Below are positions 7,590-17,436 of a stretch of DNA of 35,889 nucleotides, piece by piece. The notes beneath the pieces are model-generated. The model was not told where the DNA came from. It saw nothing but the letters and a program-made list of their open reading frames with translations, and did no database searches. Position 1 is the first letter of the stretch. Each line of letters opens with the position of its first letter. The stretch covers positions 1 to 35,889 of the forward strand of contig QHNH01000017.1 of assembly GCA_003218375.1 (NCBI GenBank). The letters run 5' to 3'. The position numbers and the translations under genes were made by a program. The stretch is from Verrucomicrobiota bacterium (GTDB lineage Bacteria > Verrucomicrobiota > Verrucomicrobiia > Chthoniobacterales > UBA10450).

Positions 7590-8090
7590 ATGAAGAAACG
7601 TAAGGCAGTATCGAAGGCGGCGAAACAGCGGAAGAAAAAGGCGGCGGCGAAACCTACCATGGCTGAGCAGGCACGGCTCGCCGGAAACGAGATCACGCAG
7701 AGTTCGGCGTTTCGGAGGGCGACGGTGGACGCGGAATTTTATGCGGGCGATCCGAAACGGTTGCGGAAGCTGGTGGAGGATGCGCTGGGGAAGATCAACG
7801 TGATTCCACGCGGGCCTTTCGGTGATACCTGGCCTTATCTGCTGGCGATGATCCGGGTGGTCCGGGATTATCACCGTGCGGAATATCGCGACATGCCCGC
7901 GCCGAAGCTGCTCATCATTATCGCGGCGATCATCTATTTCGTTTCACCGTTCGATGTGATTCCGGATTGGATCCCGGTGCTCGGACATATCGATGACGCG
8001 TTTGTGGTAAGTCTCGCGCTGAAATCGGTCCGCTCCGATCTCGACACGTTCATGGCGTGGGAGACGGCGAGGATCTGGCCGACGAGGTAG
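7590..8090 (+). CDS. DUF1232 (YkvA-like) small membrane protein
   Basis: 166 residues. A very basic N-terminus (Lys/Arg-rich to residue 20) is followed by a helical region. The DUF1232 core at about 103-142 is clear: PAPKLLIIIAAIIYFVSPFD, then VIPDWIPVLGHIDDAFVV. The core forms one hydrophobic segment with a conserved SP-D-IPD motif. The function of the family is unknown. The last 157 bp overlap, tail to tail, the 3' end of the minus-strand OPT gene, which includes part of the conserved core. That overlap is better explained by damage to the OPT gene than by damage here. Confidence 0.88.
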   Translation: MKKRKAVSKAAKQRKKKAAAKPTMAEQARLAGNEITQSSAFRRATVDAEFYAGDPKRLRKLVEDALGKINVIPRGPFGDTWPYLLAMIRVVRDYHRAEYRDMPAPKLLIIIAAIIYFVSPFDVIPDWIPVLGHIDDAFVVSLALKSVRSDLDTFMAWETARIWPTR

Positions 8091-10301
8091 AGGAGGATGG
8101 AGAGCGTGAGGAAGGGAAGCATCGCAAGGATATCGGACCAGGGGCCGTCGAAGATTGGGTTATGCGCGCTGGCCCATTTTTCCCAGCTGTCGAGACGCTC
8201 TTTCCACGGGATGGCCATGAAGGCGAAGAGGACGCCGGCGAGGGTACCGCCGGCGATGTAGCCGGATGAGAGAAGGACGCCGTTACTCTTGTCGCCTTCG
8301 GCCACGAGCTGATCTTCGGTGAGTTTGGCGCCGGCGTGTTTGCGGCGCGTGTAACGATCGACCAGCCAGCGCACCATTCCGCCGACGTAGACCGGCGCGG
8401 AGGTGGAGATGGGAAGATAAACCCCGACCGCGAAGGCGAGTGCGGAAACGCCGGAAAGCTCGAGCACGATCGCGATGAAAACGCCGAGGAGAACCAGGCC
8501 CCACGGCAGCTTGCCGCCCAGGATTCCTTTAATGATGTAGGAAACGAGAGTGGCTTTGGGCGCGGTAAATTTCTGGACGCTCGAGCCGTCGGGGCGCTTG
8601 TCGTAGACGCCGTTGATGCCGGGATCGGCGAGGTAAACCGGTACGCCGTCTTTATTCACGAGATAACGGCCGGCGGGTCCGTTGTCGGCGTTGGTTTTGT
8701 GGTAGACGAAATACTCGTTAGGATCGCCGCCCGCTTGCGCGCCGGACAAGTGCTCGCGTTTCGGCTGGCCGCTTTCGTCCTTCAGGTAATCGGCCGGATC
8801 GGCGTGGTAGCTGGAAGGAAAGGCGAAATCCTTGTTACCGAGGACCGGAACGTAAACTGTGCCAGACTGATTAAACTGCAGCAGGATCGGACCGAGAATA
8901 AGGGCCGACGCGAGCGTGCCGATCAGGATCGCGATTTGTTGAGATTTCGGGGTCGAGCCGACAAGGAAACCGGTCTTTAGATCCTGCGAAATAGTTCCGC
9001 CGTTTGACGACGCGATGCAGACGATGCCGCCGATCGAAAGGGCGGTGACAAAATACGGCGGCGCCGTCCAGCCGATAATGAGAAAGATGAAACACGTCAG
9101 TAACAGCGTCGCGATCATCATCCCTGAGGTCGGACAGGACGATGAGCCGACTTCGCCGGTCAGCCGCGACGAAACGGTCACGAAAAGGAAACCGAAGGCG
9201 ACGATGAGCAGCGCGCCTAACAAGTTAAATCGCAAATTCAATTGCGGCGCGATCATGATGACGATGAGCAAGGCGATGATCCCGCCGATGACCCACTTCA
9301 TCGAGAGGTCTCGATCTGTGCGCGGCACGTCTGCGCGCGCGACCCCGGAGCCGCGGAGGTCCGCGAGCCCGCCTTTCAATCCATGCCAGATGAGGGGGAT
9401 CGAGCGGAAAAGACTGATGATGCCGGCGGCGGCGACGGCACCCGCGCCGATGTAGAGGATGTAACCCTTCTGAATCTGCTCGACCGACATGTCGGCGATG
9501 CTGTGCGCCGTTTCCGTCGGCAGCGGCAAGGTTCCGGCGGCGCCGAAATATTTGATCGCCGGCTTCGAATGGCTTCGCGAAAATTTTCTCCGGCACTTCC
9601 TTCATGATTTTGAAGATCTGCTGCAAACCGTAATAGATGAAGCCGATGGCGAAGCCGCCGATGATGATCTTGCCGCCGCTGACCGCTTCATCCGCCGCGG
9701 CGCGCGCCACGGCATCGCTGGCGTGCGCGGCATCGCGCGATTCAGGCGAGGCAGCGGCCTTCAACACTTCCGCGCAGGCCGTGCCCTCCGGATACTTGAG
9801 GTAACCGTGCTGTTGCACGATGAGCGCGCGGCGCAGCGGAATCATCATCAGGATTCCAATCAGTCCGCCGAGGATCGCGACCAGCATGACGCGCGTGATC
9901 TCGAGATCGAATCCGAGGATCATGATCGCGGGCATGGTTACGCCGAGACCAAAGGCGATCGATTCGCCGGCCGAGCCCGCGGTTTGCACGATGTTGTTCT
10001 CGAGAACGGTTGAATCGCGCAGGCCGATTTTGGAAAGGATACGGAAGATCGTGATCGAGATGACTGCCACCGGAATCGACGCGCTCACCGTCAACCCGAC
10101 TTTGAGGACGAGATAAAGCGAGGACGCGCCGAAGACCATCCCGAGCAGCGTGCCCATGATGAGCGGCAGCGGCGTCAGCTCGCGTAACCGCGCGCCCGCC
10201 GGAATGAACGGACGAAAGCGCGCGAGGATCGGGTTCGTAGGGTGCGGCCCGACGATGTCCGGAAATTCGTTAGGTGGATTGGACGGATCGATGTTTGCCA
10301 T
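7934..10301 (-). pseudogene. OPT-family oligopeptide transporter, disrupted by an internal deletion/frameshift
   Basis: Two overlapping frames together make one OPT protein (TIGR00733-like). The N-terminal frame has the motifs LYLVLKVGLTVSASIPVAVI, NNIVQTAGSAGES, PLRRALIVQQHGYLKYPEGT and ACAEVLKAA, and then runs to EKIFAKPFEAG. The C-terminal frame resumes at PAIKYFGAAGTLPLPTETAH and continues through SSNGGTISQDLKTGFLVGST to the last helices. Comparison with the intact neighbour paralogue shows about 40 codons missing at the join (about 9555-9566), in addition to the change of frame. The 3' end also runs past the expected last helix (LLYLVG) for 46 codons, antisense to the DUF1232 gene. It is probably non-functional, or else an assembly error. 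Such carriers move oligopeptides or metal-peptide chelates with protons. Confidence 0.82.
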
Positions 10302-10334
10302 GGCAATCCGTGCTGGCCTAACGAGTCACGCGCT

Positions 10335-12350
10335 TCACGCGGACCGCTTCGATGCCATTCCCAAGATCCAGCGATACAACAGGAACCCTATGCCTACGAA
10401 GGCGAGGCCGCCCATGATGATCCCGGCCGGTTTCCAAAACCAGGGCCCCTCAGCGGAGCTCAACGAGAACGGTGCGGCTATGCCGGAGAACACGACGATC
10501 GCGGAGAGCACCACGCCGATGATGCTTTCGCCGACGATCAGACCCGACGCGAGCAACACGCCGAGCTGCTTCGTGGATTCTGGTTTCGGTGTCCGGTCAG
10601 CGGAGCGGTCGAAGATATAACCCACGATCGTTCCGACTACGATCATGAGCGTGCTCGCGGTCGGAAGGTAAATTCCGAGGCCGACGGCGAGCGGAGGAAC
10701 GCGCATGTGTTTCGTCGACTTCGACAAGACGAAGTCGAGGATAATGATCGCGACGCCGATCATGGCGCCCATCCGGATGAGACTCCAATCGATGTCCGCG
10801 GCGATGACGCCTTGCGCAAGCGATGAGATCAGGCCCGCTTGCGGCGCGGGTAATGGATTCGGCCGCAAATCCGCGCCCGGCGCGCCCACGAAACCGTAAG
10901 CCTGATTAACAAGGTTGAGCACCGGAGGAATGACGACCGCACCAGCGAGGACACCGATGACCAGTGCGACCTGCTGTTTCCATGGCGTCGCATCGACCAG
11001 CTGCCCGGTTTTCAGATCCTGCAGGTTGTTGTTCGCGATCGCGGCGACGTTGAAGACTACCGCCGTGGTGAAAAGCGCGAAGGCCATCAACGCCTTGACC
11101 GCATCCGGTGAAACATACGGCTTGACCCCAAACACCAGGAGCAATGCCGCGCCGATCACTACCAGAATACCGATGCCGGAAAGCGGGCTGTTCGACGAAC
11201 CGATCAGCCCCGCCATGTAACCGCAGACTGTCGAGACGAAGAAGCTCATCAGGAAAACGTAGGCCACGCCGCCAATGACAAGCGTGGTCATGTGCGCGCC
11301 GAGTCCGCTTTCGTTTGCGAAGTAGCCCAGAACCCAACCGATCGGCAGCATGCAAACCAGCGTGATAAGACCGACCATGCCGATGGGAATATCGCGCTCG
11401 GTGATCGGCAGCGTGTCCGCTTTGCCAGCCTTCCGCGCGCGGGACGCGGCCATCGCGCCAGCCAGACCGCTCACGACAGGTTTGACCAGCTTCAGCAGGG
11501 TCCAAATCGCGGAAACGCCGATCGCCCCCGCGCCGATGAACCGCACTTTGCGGCTCCAGGTGACTTGCGCGAGTGCGCCAGCAGCAGTGGTCAGGTCGCC
11601 ACTAAGCGAGGAGTAAAACGGCACCAGCCAGCCCCAGCCGATCGTTGCGCCGATGAGCATGGCGATCCCGACGGACAGGCCGCACAGGTGACCGATCGCA
11701 AGCAGCGCGAACGAAAGATTGAAATCGTAACCGCTGACCGCGCCGCGTTTGCCGATGCGGAAAGTCTGCGCGACATCAGCAGCGAATAATTGCGTCGCGA
11801 CGACAATGGCAAAGCCCGCGGCCACGATTGATCCCCACACTACTGCGAGCAGTCCAGAGCGGCTGTGTTCGACTTCGCCGGCATTCGCCTTGTCGCCGCT
11901 GCCGATCTTGAGCACCTCGGCGCACGCGACGCCTTCGGGATAGGGCAAGTCGGAGTTCGTCACCAAGGCGCGGCGGAGCGGGATGGAGTACATAACGCCG
12001 AGAATGCCGCCGAGGGCGCAGATCAAAAACGAGATCCAGAACGGAAACCCGGTCCACCAGCCGATCATGATCAGACCTGGCAAGACAAAGATGATTGACG
12101 AGAGCGTTCCCGCTGCTGAGGCCACGGTCTGGACGATGTTGTTTTCCTGGACGGTGGCATTTTTGAAACTCCGCAGGATCGCCATCGAAATCACCGCCGC
12201 CGGGATCGAGGTCGAAAAAGTCAGCCCGGCTTTGAGCCCGAAGTAAACGTTGGCGGCCGTGAAGACCAGCGTGATGATCACACCTACGATCAGGCCGCGA
12301 ATCGTGAGCTCAGGGCGCTTTTTCTCGTCGATGTCGAGGTTCCCGTTCAT
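10335..12350 (-). CDS. OPT-family oligopeptide transporter (intact paralogue)
   Basis: 671 residues from the ATG at 12350, chosen because MNGNLDIDEKKRPELTIRGL gives a normal cytosolic N-terminus. The family landmarks appear in order: ANVYFGLKAGLTFSTSIPAA, QENNIVQTVASAAGT, PLRRALVTNSDLPYPEGVAC, GSSNSPLSGIGIL, NNNLQDLKTGQLVDATPWKQ. About 14-16 membrane segments are predicted. It is a proton-coupled inner-membrane importer of oligopeptides or peptide-metal complexes. It lies 33 bp upstream of the broken paralogue in the same direction, so the two were probably one operon. A 79-bp divergent gap separates it from the DUF3142 gene. Confidence 0.93.
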   Translation of the reverse strand: MNGNLDIDEKKRPELTIRGLIVGVIITLVFTAANVYFGLKAGLTFSTSIPAAVISMAILRSFKNATVQENNIVQTVASAAGTLSSIIFVLPGLIMIGWWTGFPFWISFLICALGGILGVMYSIPLRRALVTNSDLPYPEGVACAEVLKIGSGDKANAGEVEHSRSGLLAVVWGSIVAAGFAIVVATQLFAADVAQTFRIGKRGAVSGYDFNLSFALLAIGHLCGLSVGIAMLIGATIGWGWLVPFYSSLSGDLTTAAGALAQVTWSRKVRFIGAGAIGVSAIWTLLKLVKPVVSGLAGAMAASRARKAGKADTLPITERDIPIGMVGLITLVCMLPIGWVLGYFANESGLGAHMTTLVIGGVAYVFLMSFFVSTVCGYMAGLIGSSNSPLSGIGILVVIGAALLLVFGVKPYVSPDAVKALMAFALFTTAVVFNVAAIANNNLQDLKTGQLVDATPWKQQVALVIGVLAGAVVIPPVLNLVNQAYGFVGAPGADLRPNPLPAPQAGLISSLAQGVIAADIDWSLIRMGAMIGVAIIILDFVLSKSTKHMRVPPLAVGLGIYLPTASTLMIVVGTIVGYIFDRSADRTPKPESTKQLGVLLASGLIVGESIIGVVLSAIVVFSGIAAPFSLSSAEGPWFWKPAGIIMGGLAFVGIGFLLYRWILGMASKRSA

Positions 12351-12429
12351 GGCCGGAGCAAAGCGATTCCGCGAAGCGAATGCAATCGCAAAAGGTTGTC
12401 TGTCGCGGGCGATGAGTGGATGATTCGCT

Positions 12430-13815
12430 GTGCGCATTCCGGTCGCGCTCGCTCTTGGAGCGGCTTTGTTTTGTTCTTCAGCGGGGGCGTTCGAGACGGC
12501 GTTTTGGGTTTGGCAGCGAAGCGAGCCGTTATCCGAGGCGGAGCGTGCCGAGCTGGCCGCGCAGAATGTGCGAACAATTTACTGGCAGATCGGTGAGCTC
12601 GAAAATGTCGGGCAGGCGTGGAGGTGGAAGGCTCGGTTCACCCGGCCGCGGTCTGAGACCGGTGAATTAAAGTTTGTCCCGGTCATTCGATTGGAATCGC
12701 GCGAGAGATCGCCTTTTTCGCCGGCGTCGCTCGATTCATTGCTCGGAGTGCTCTCGCCCGTGGCGAAGGATGCGGATGAACTGCAACTCGATTACGATGC
12801 GCCCGACCGTCTTCTTGCGGATTACGCGGCGGCGCTCAGGAAAATTCACACGGTTGTTCCGCGGCTGAGCATAACGGCGCTGCCGGGTTGGAGTCGCGAT
12901 TCGGTCCGGCGTCTTTTTGAACGGAGCGTGGATGAATTACTGCCGATGCTTTACGATTTTGAGCCTGATCCGATCGTCGAGGGCGCCGCGCCATTGCCGC
13001 TCGTGGTGCCGGAGAAATTGGAACGATCGCTCGGGGAATGGGACCAATGCCGGATTCCATGGCGACCTGGGCTTCCCGCTTTTGCGCGGCTGACGCTGTT
13101 CGATCCATCCGGAAAATCGCGCGGGCATATTCGCGAGTGGAGCTGGGACGCTCTTTGTTTCGACAGATCGCTCGCAACACTTCGGCCAATCGACCTGGGA
13201 GTCACGCTCTTAAGGCCGCGCGCTGCGACGCGGGTCGCGAACACGCCGGTCAACGCGGATCAGCTTCTGGCGGTTCGCTGGCCCGATCGCGCGGCCCTGA
13301 TGCGCGTCATCGATCGAGTGAAAAAGACAAGCGCGCGGGGCGTGGTTTTCTTTCGGATGCCGGATTCGAGTGCAGCGAGTGGATGGTCGCTTCGCCAATT
13401 GGGGCATCTGGAGGCAACGCCCCATCTTGTCCTCCGGCAACGAACAGAGTCGCACGAACTCGAGCTCGTGAACGAAAGTGACGCCGACCTCGAGCCGCGG
13501 CTTTCCAGCACGACCAGCAAAGGCGAGCTCGATCGTGGATATGCTTTAGAGCTCGATGCGCCGGCTGCAATTTTTCGCGACGCGCAGGAAGGCGATTTCT
13601 GGCGGCTCATCGGACACGTGGACCCCGACGGCGCGCATCGAGCGGTGACGGTGCCGCTGGCGACACGGCTCACGTTTTGGTTTAGTCATTTGCGCGCCCG
13701 GCAATCATGGCGAACCGGCGTGATTCATCTCGCCCCAGGCGAATCTTTTGATCAGATTCGTTACCGGATTCGCAACAGCGCTGGAGATTCCGAATGGAAA
13801 AGCATCGCCAAATAA
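12430..13815 (+). CDS. Exported DUF3142 family protein
   Basis: 461 residues from a GTG start. The signal peptide (MRIPVALALGAALFCSSAGA) is followed by AFWVWQRSEPLS. The DUF3142 core includes LQLDYDAPDRLLADYAAALR (about 118-137), then LSITALPGWS. The fold resembles a TIM-barrel glycoside-hydrolase-like domain, but no catalytic activity is established for the family. The C-terminal third, about residue 330 onward, has an ELVNESDADLEP stretch typical of a beta-sandwich. Its last 22 bp overlap the start of the TPR gene, so the two should be translated together. Confidence 0.85.
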   Translation: MRIPVALALGAALFCSSAGAFETAFWVWQRSEPLSEAERAELAAQNVRTIYWQIGELENVGQAWRWKARFTRPRSETGELKFVPVIRLESRERSPFSPASLDSLLGVLSPVAKDADELQLDYDAPDRLLADYAAALRKIHTVVPRLSITALPGWSRDSVRRLFERSVDELLPMLYDFEPDPIVEGAAPLPLVVPEKLERSLGEWDQCRIPWRPGLPAFARLTLFDPSGKSRGHIREWSWDALCFDRSLATLRPIDLGVTLLRPRAATRVANTPVNADQLLAVRWPDRAALMRVIDRVKKTSARGVVFFRMPDSSAASGWSLRQLGHLEATPHLVLRQRTESHELELVNESDADLEPRLSSTTSKGELDRGYALELDAPAAIFRDAQEGDFWRLIGHVDPDGAHRAVTVPLATRLTFWFSHLRARQSWRTGVIHLAPGESFDQIRYRIRNSAGDSEWKSIAK

Positions 13816-16800
13816 TTCTGCTCGTAGCCGCTGGCGCTCTCTGGGCAGCCGGTCCATTGCTTTATGCCACGGGCGGCGATTCTTTTGACGAGCCCGCGAT
13901 TTCTCTGGGCGATGCCCTGGATTTTCTGCCGGGCAAATCTCTTGGCGAAATTTTTCTCGAAACGGACGCGCATCCTTCCGACAAAGAGACGCCGGATTTC
14001 GATGACAAAATCCTGAAACTGGCGCAGCGTCTTCGCTCCGAACCGGCCGCGCCGCTAGTCGCGGTGGCGGACGGTTTGCTGGCGCAGGCGCGGCAGCATT
14101 ATTCCAAGGGAGGCGACGCGTGCAATCTCCTCCACGATGTGCGCGATGTGCTCGTCGGCTCGGCGGAAAACAAAGCCGCGGCTGCCGATTACCTCAAATG
14201 GCGAGTCGAGAACAAGACTCCGTTTTCGACAGCGCCGAAAAAAACGGAAGGAGAGGAGGAGGAACAGGGCGAATCGAAGAAGAGTTCCGCCGACACAGTT
14301 GATCTGGAAAAAAGGGCGCAGGAAGTATCGGGCCCGCTGAAGGCGCATTGGCTCTATCTGGTTGGAGCCGCGACTTTCCGGGAAGGCGATCGCACGAAAT
14401 GCCTGCCGTGGTTCGAGCGGGTGACGAAGGAATTCCCGGCGCATCCGCGCGCGGAGATCGCGTTGTTCATGCAGGCGCGCTGCGCTTTTTCGGCATCGCG
14501 GCGCGGCATTGACTCCCAGGATGAGCGCACGGATAAGCAGGCCCGGGATCGCGCGCCGGCGCGGGAAAAAGCGGTGGCGATGTTCGAGCGTTACCGGAAG
14601 CAATATCCGCGGGGACGCTTTGAAGCGGATGCGCTCGGTTGGTTGGGCGCGCTGGCCTTTGACAGCGAGGATTACTTGAAGGCGCTCGAGTATTACATCG
14701 GCCAGGCCGAAACGCCGGGACACCCCGAGACCATTAAGTCGGCCGTTTTCATGTGTGAGAAATGCCTGGTCCACGTGGCGGAAAAGCCTGACAGCACGGC
14801 GGCGTTCGCCATGATCGCGCGCCATCCGCGGATCGCGATGGGATTCACTTATCTCGTGCTCAGCGCGCCCGAGGCGAAGAACTACGACGGCCAGATCGAT
14901 AAGCCGGCGGACGTAAAAAAATGGCGTCGCACAATCCTCCCGCGGATCGCCGCGGAAGTGGTGAACCAAAAACAAATTTATCAATCCGGCGACTGGAAGC
15001 CTCGATACCTGGCGATGCTGGCCCAGGCCGCCAGTGCGACGGGGAACCAGGACCAGGCATTGCAGTTGACCAATCTTTCGCCGGCGGAGCTGGAACGGAG
15101 CGACGATCTGCTCATGGTGCGCGCGCTGGCGTTTCAACGCGCGGGAAAAGCGGCGGAAGCAATCGAAACCTATCGCAAGTTTCTCGCGAAGTTTTCAAAG
15201 TCGCCCCTGGCGGCCGGCGTGCGTCTTCGTCTCGCTCTCGCCCTTCAGGATAATCATCAGGCTGGCGCGGCGGTGGTCGAGTTGAGGCGGTTGCTCTCCA
15301 AGCCAAAGGAGCAGGACTCCAAGACCGAAGCGGAGGACGCGGACTCTTCCGATTCTCTTGAGTATCCGATCTCGCGCTACACGTCGGGTAACTCATACCC
15401 GGATGGCGAAGACGAATGGGACCTAAAGGAAAGCGCCGTCTATCCGAACCTCACCGGCGCGGATGTCGAGCAGATCCAGCAAGCGATCGATACGCTGCTC
15501 AACTTCGCGCCGCTGACCGAGCTGGTCACGGCGATCGCGGATCCAGGCTTCAGCGAGGAGAACAAAAAGGAATTTCGCGCCATCATCGCTCAACGCTACC
15601 TGGCGCAGGAGAATTTTGCTGAGGCGAAGAAGTTCATGGCGCCGGATGAATTCAATCGCCTCGCCGCTAAGCTTCAAACTCTTACACTGGCGGCCGCGGG
15701 TCCGCCGAAGGAAAAAGCCGAGGAGATGTTGCGCCTGGGAGATGCCTGGGCGGAAGCGCGCGGCCGGCTCTTGCGCGCGCCGCTCGATAGCGTGGTGCAT
15801 CTGCTGAAACGAGGCGGCGGTGCGCTCGATGCCACGGCGCGTCGCGAGAACGGCCGTTCGATCCGGCTCAAGAATATCGATGCCGAACTTTCTGAGCGCG
15901 ATGAGTTGCGCCATGCCTCTCGTTGGTGGTTAAGCGCCGCGCGGGCGCGACCCGGGACACCGCTGGGAGCAAAAGCGCGATGGAAAGCGCTGGAGGCGAT
16001 GCCGAAAATTGCCGTTGCCTCGGAATATGCGGAGCAGCTGGCGCGCGAAATAAAAGGAGAGGCGGTGTCGAGGGAAATTTACGATCGCTTGCGCGCGGAA
16101 GCTCCGGATTCCATCGAAGCGAAACGGCTGGCCGCTTATTGGAGTTTTCCGCCGCCGCCCAACTCCGTGGCCCAGCGAGATTACGTCGATGTCGACACGC
16201 GGGACGCCCATATTCTCGGCTACCCCTATGATGATTTCGGGGCGTTTAGGAAGAAGGAAAATTCCGAAAAGGATTGGGCCACCTGGAGAGACATGAGGAA
16301 ACGCGTCGCCCAGCTGCCGGAGAAGTCTTCGAGCGCGAGCCCGGCGAGCATGGCCACGGAGATTCAGGAAATCGACACCTGGTTCCGGAAGAACATCACT
16401 GAAATCGACGATGCCATTACAGTGAACTTTCTGGACGATCTCGCCCAGTTTTTTGGCGAGCAAAACATCACCCAGGAAATGCAGAAGGTTTATGTCGGCA
16501 TCCGGTTCGATGTGCTGGAGAGCAACGGTTTTGCAGCATTGGGCGGCGACTACGATTCGCCGAGAAAAAAGGACAGCGATATTGAGGCGGAGATAAACGC
16601 GGCCCTGAAAGATCCGGTAATGCAGCCGGTAGCCGATTATCTCGAATTCAGCCTGATTGGATTGAAGGCCGGGGACCGGGTGATGGTCGAGACGGAGATC
16701 GCCGATCAGAAAAGCGAGGATGGCAAGGCCGCTTACACGTCGCGCGATCACGCCGGAATGGAGGAGATGGCTCGCGATTTCCTGAAGAAATATCCGAAGA

Positions 16801-17345
16801 GCCGGAAGCGGGAGGCGGCCGTTTTCGTCATCGCCCGTTCGGTCCATTCCCTCTCACGCCAATACCTGTTTGATGTCGGCGTGCCGCGGGCGGGAAGCGA
16901 GGGCGCGGAAGACCTCGAGGTTGTGCAAAAATGGCATCAACGGGAAGCGTTCGATCCCAAGCGCGTGCTGGGCTCTCTGGATGAATACGATCGCGAATTT
17001 CCGAATGGCCGGTATGCCGCAGACGTGCGCAACCTGCGCGCGATGACGCTTTGGCGAATGCACGACTGGCCGCAAGCGCTCGATCTCACGCTGGCGCAAT
17101 TGGATGACAAATCGAAGCCGGATCTCCAGCCGGAGGCGGCGCTGCGATTAGCGAATATTTTTGCCGACCTCGCGCAGGCGGAATATCGCGCTGACTTGAT
17201 TGACGCGATCCGGACGCGACCTGCGGCGATGTCATACCTCAAGGTATTTCTGGGCAAGGCTGAGACGGACCGCGCCCATCCATTGCGTTACCTCGGTAGT
17301 TATTTGAGCGATCAGCTCAAGTTGAGCGCGGTGGCCAGTAATTGA
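13794..17345 (+). CDS. Very large exported TPR-type repeat protein
   Basis: 1183 residues. The N-terminal signal segment (IILLVAAGALWAAGPLLYA, about residues 7-25) indicates export. The rest is nearly all helical. It has TPR-like units recognisable by pairs such as FERYRKQYPRGRFEADALGW (about 263-282) with LAFDSEDYLKALEYYIGQA, and AGKAAEAIETYRKFLAKFSK (about 453-472). Later there is FLKKYPKSRKREAAVF, the pattern of outer-membrane lipoprotein-like TPR scaffolds. A low-complexity Glu/Lys stretch lies near 145-165. No enzymatic motif is seen. It overlaps the DUF3142 gene by 22 bp and is followed after 91 bp by the SIR2-TIR gene. The partner is unknown. Confidence 0.85.
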   Translation: MEKHRQIILLVAAGALWAAGPLLYATGGDSFDEPAISLGDALDFLPGKSLGEIFLETDAHPSDKETPDFDDKILKLAQRLRSEPAAPLVAVADGLLAQARQHYSKGGDACNLLHDVRDVLVGSAENKAAAADYLKWRVENKTPFSTAPKKTEGEEEEQGESKKSSADTVDLEKRAQEVSGPLKAHWLYLVGAATFREGDRTKCLPWFERVTKEFPAHPRAEIALFMQARCAFSASRRGIDSQDERTDKQARDRAPAREKAVAMFERYRKQYPRGRFEADALGWLGALAFDSEDYLKALEYYIGQAETPGHPETIKSAVFMCEKCLVHVAEKPDSTAAFAMIARHPRIAMGFTYLVLSAPEAKNYDGQIDKPADVKKWRRTILPRIAAEVVNQKQIYQSGDWKPRYLAMLAQAASATGNQDQALQLTNLSPAELERSDDLLMVRALAFQRAGKAAEAIETYRKFLAKFSKSPLAAGVRLRLALALQDNHQAGAAVVELRRLLSKPKEQDSKTEAEDADSSDSLEYPISRYTSGNSYPDGEDEWDLKESAVYPNLTGADVEQIQQAIDTLLNFAPLTELVTAIADPGFSEENKKEFRAIIAQRYLAQENFAEAKKFMAPDEFNRLAAKLQTLTLAAAGPPKEKAEEMLRLGDAWAEARGRLLRAPLDSVVHLLKRGGGALDATARRENGRSIRLKNIDAELSERDELRHASRWWLSAARARPGTPLGAKARWKALEAMPKIAVASEYAEQLAREIKGEAVSREIYDRLRAEAPDSIEAKRLAAYWSFPPPPNSVAQRDYVDVDTRDAHILGYPYDDFGAFRKKENSEKDWATWRDMRKRVAQLPEKSSSASPASMATEIQEIDTWFRKNITEIDDAITVNFLDDLAQFFGEQNITQEMQKVYVGIRFDVLESNGFAALGGDYDSPRKKDSDIEAEINAALKDPVMQPVADYLEFSLIGLKAGDRVMVETEIADQKSEDGKAAYTSRDHAGMEEMARDFLKKYPKSRKREAAVFVIARSVHSLSRQYLFDVGVPRAGSEGAEDLEVVQKWHQREAFDPKRVLGSLDEYDREFPNGRYAADVRNLRAMTLWRMHDWPQALDLTLAQLDDKSKPDLQPEAALRLANIFADLAQAEYRADLIDAIRTRPAAMSYLKVFLGKAETDRAHPLRYLGSYLSDQLKLSAVASN

Positions 17346-17364
17346 GAGAACAGCTGCGCTGCGG

Positions 17365-17386
17365 GCGCGGCGCTCTGTCGCCGCGC
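17365..17386. terminator. GC-rich hairpin between the TPR gene and the SIR2-TIR cassette
   Basis: A perfect 8-bp stem GCGCGGCG-CTCTGT-CGCCGCGC lies 20 bp after the TPR stop. A run of seven T residues follows, but about 14 bp beyond the stem, so it is not a textbook intrinsic terminator. It may still separate the cassette transcript from the upstream operon. Confidence 0.35.
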
Positions 17387-17436
17387 GATCCACCGTTGCG
17401 ATTTTTTTCGGTTCCTGACAATCTTGCAGCCGAAAA

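Noticed and set aside
14055-15137. Long minus-strand frames opposite the large TPR gene (also 15423-15914 and 15930-16847)
   Set aside because: They lie fully antisense to a clearly coding TPR protein, have no recognisable domain, and are expected in high-GC DNA.
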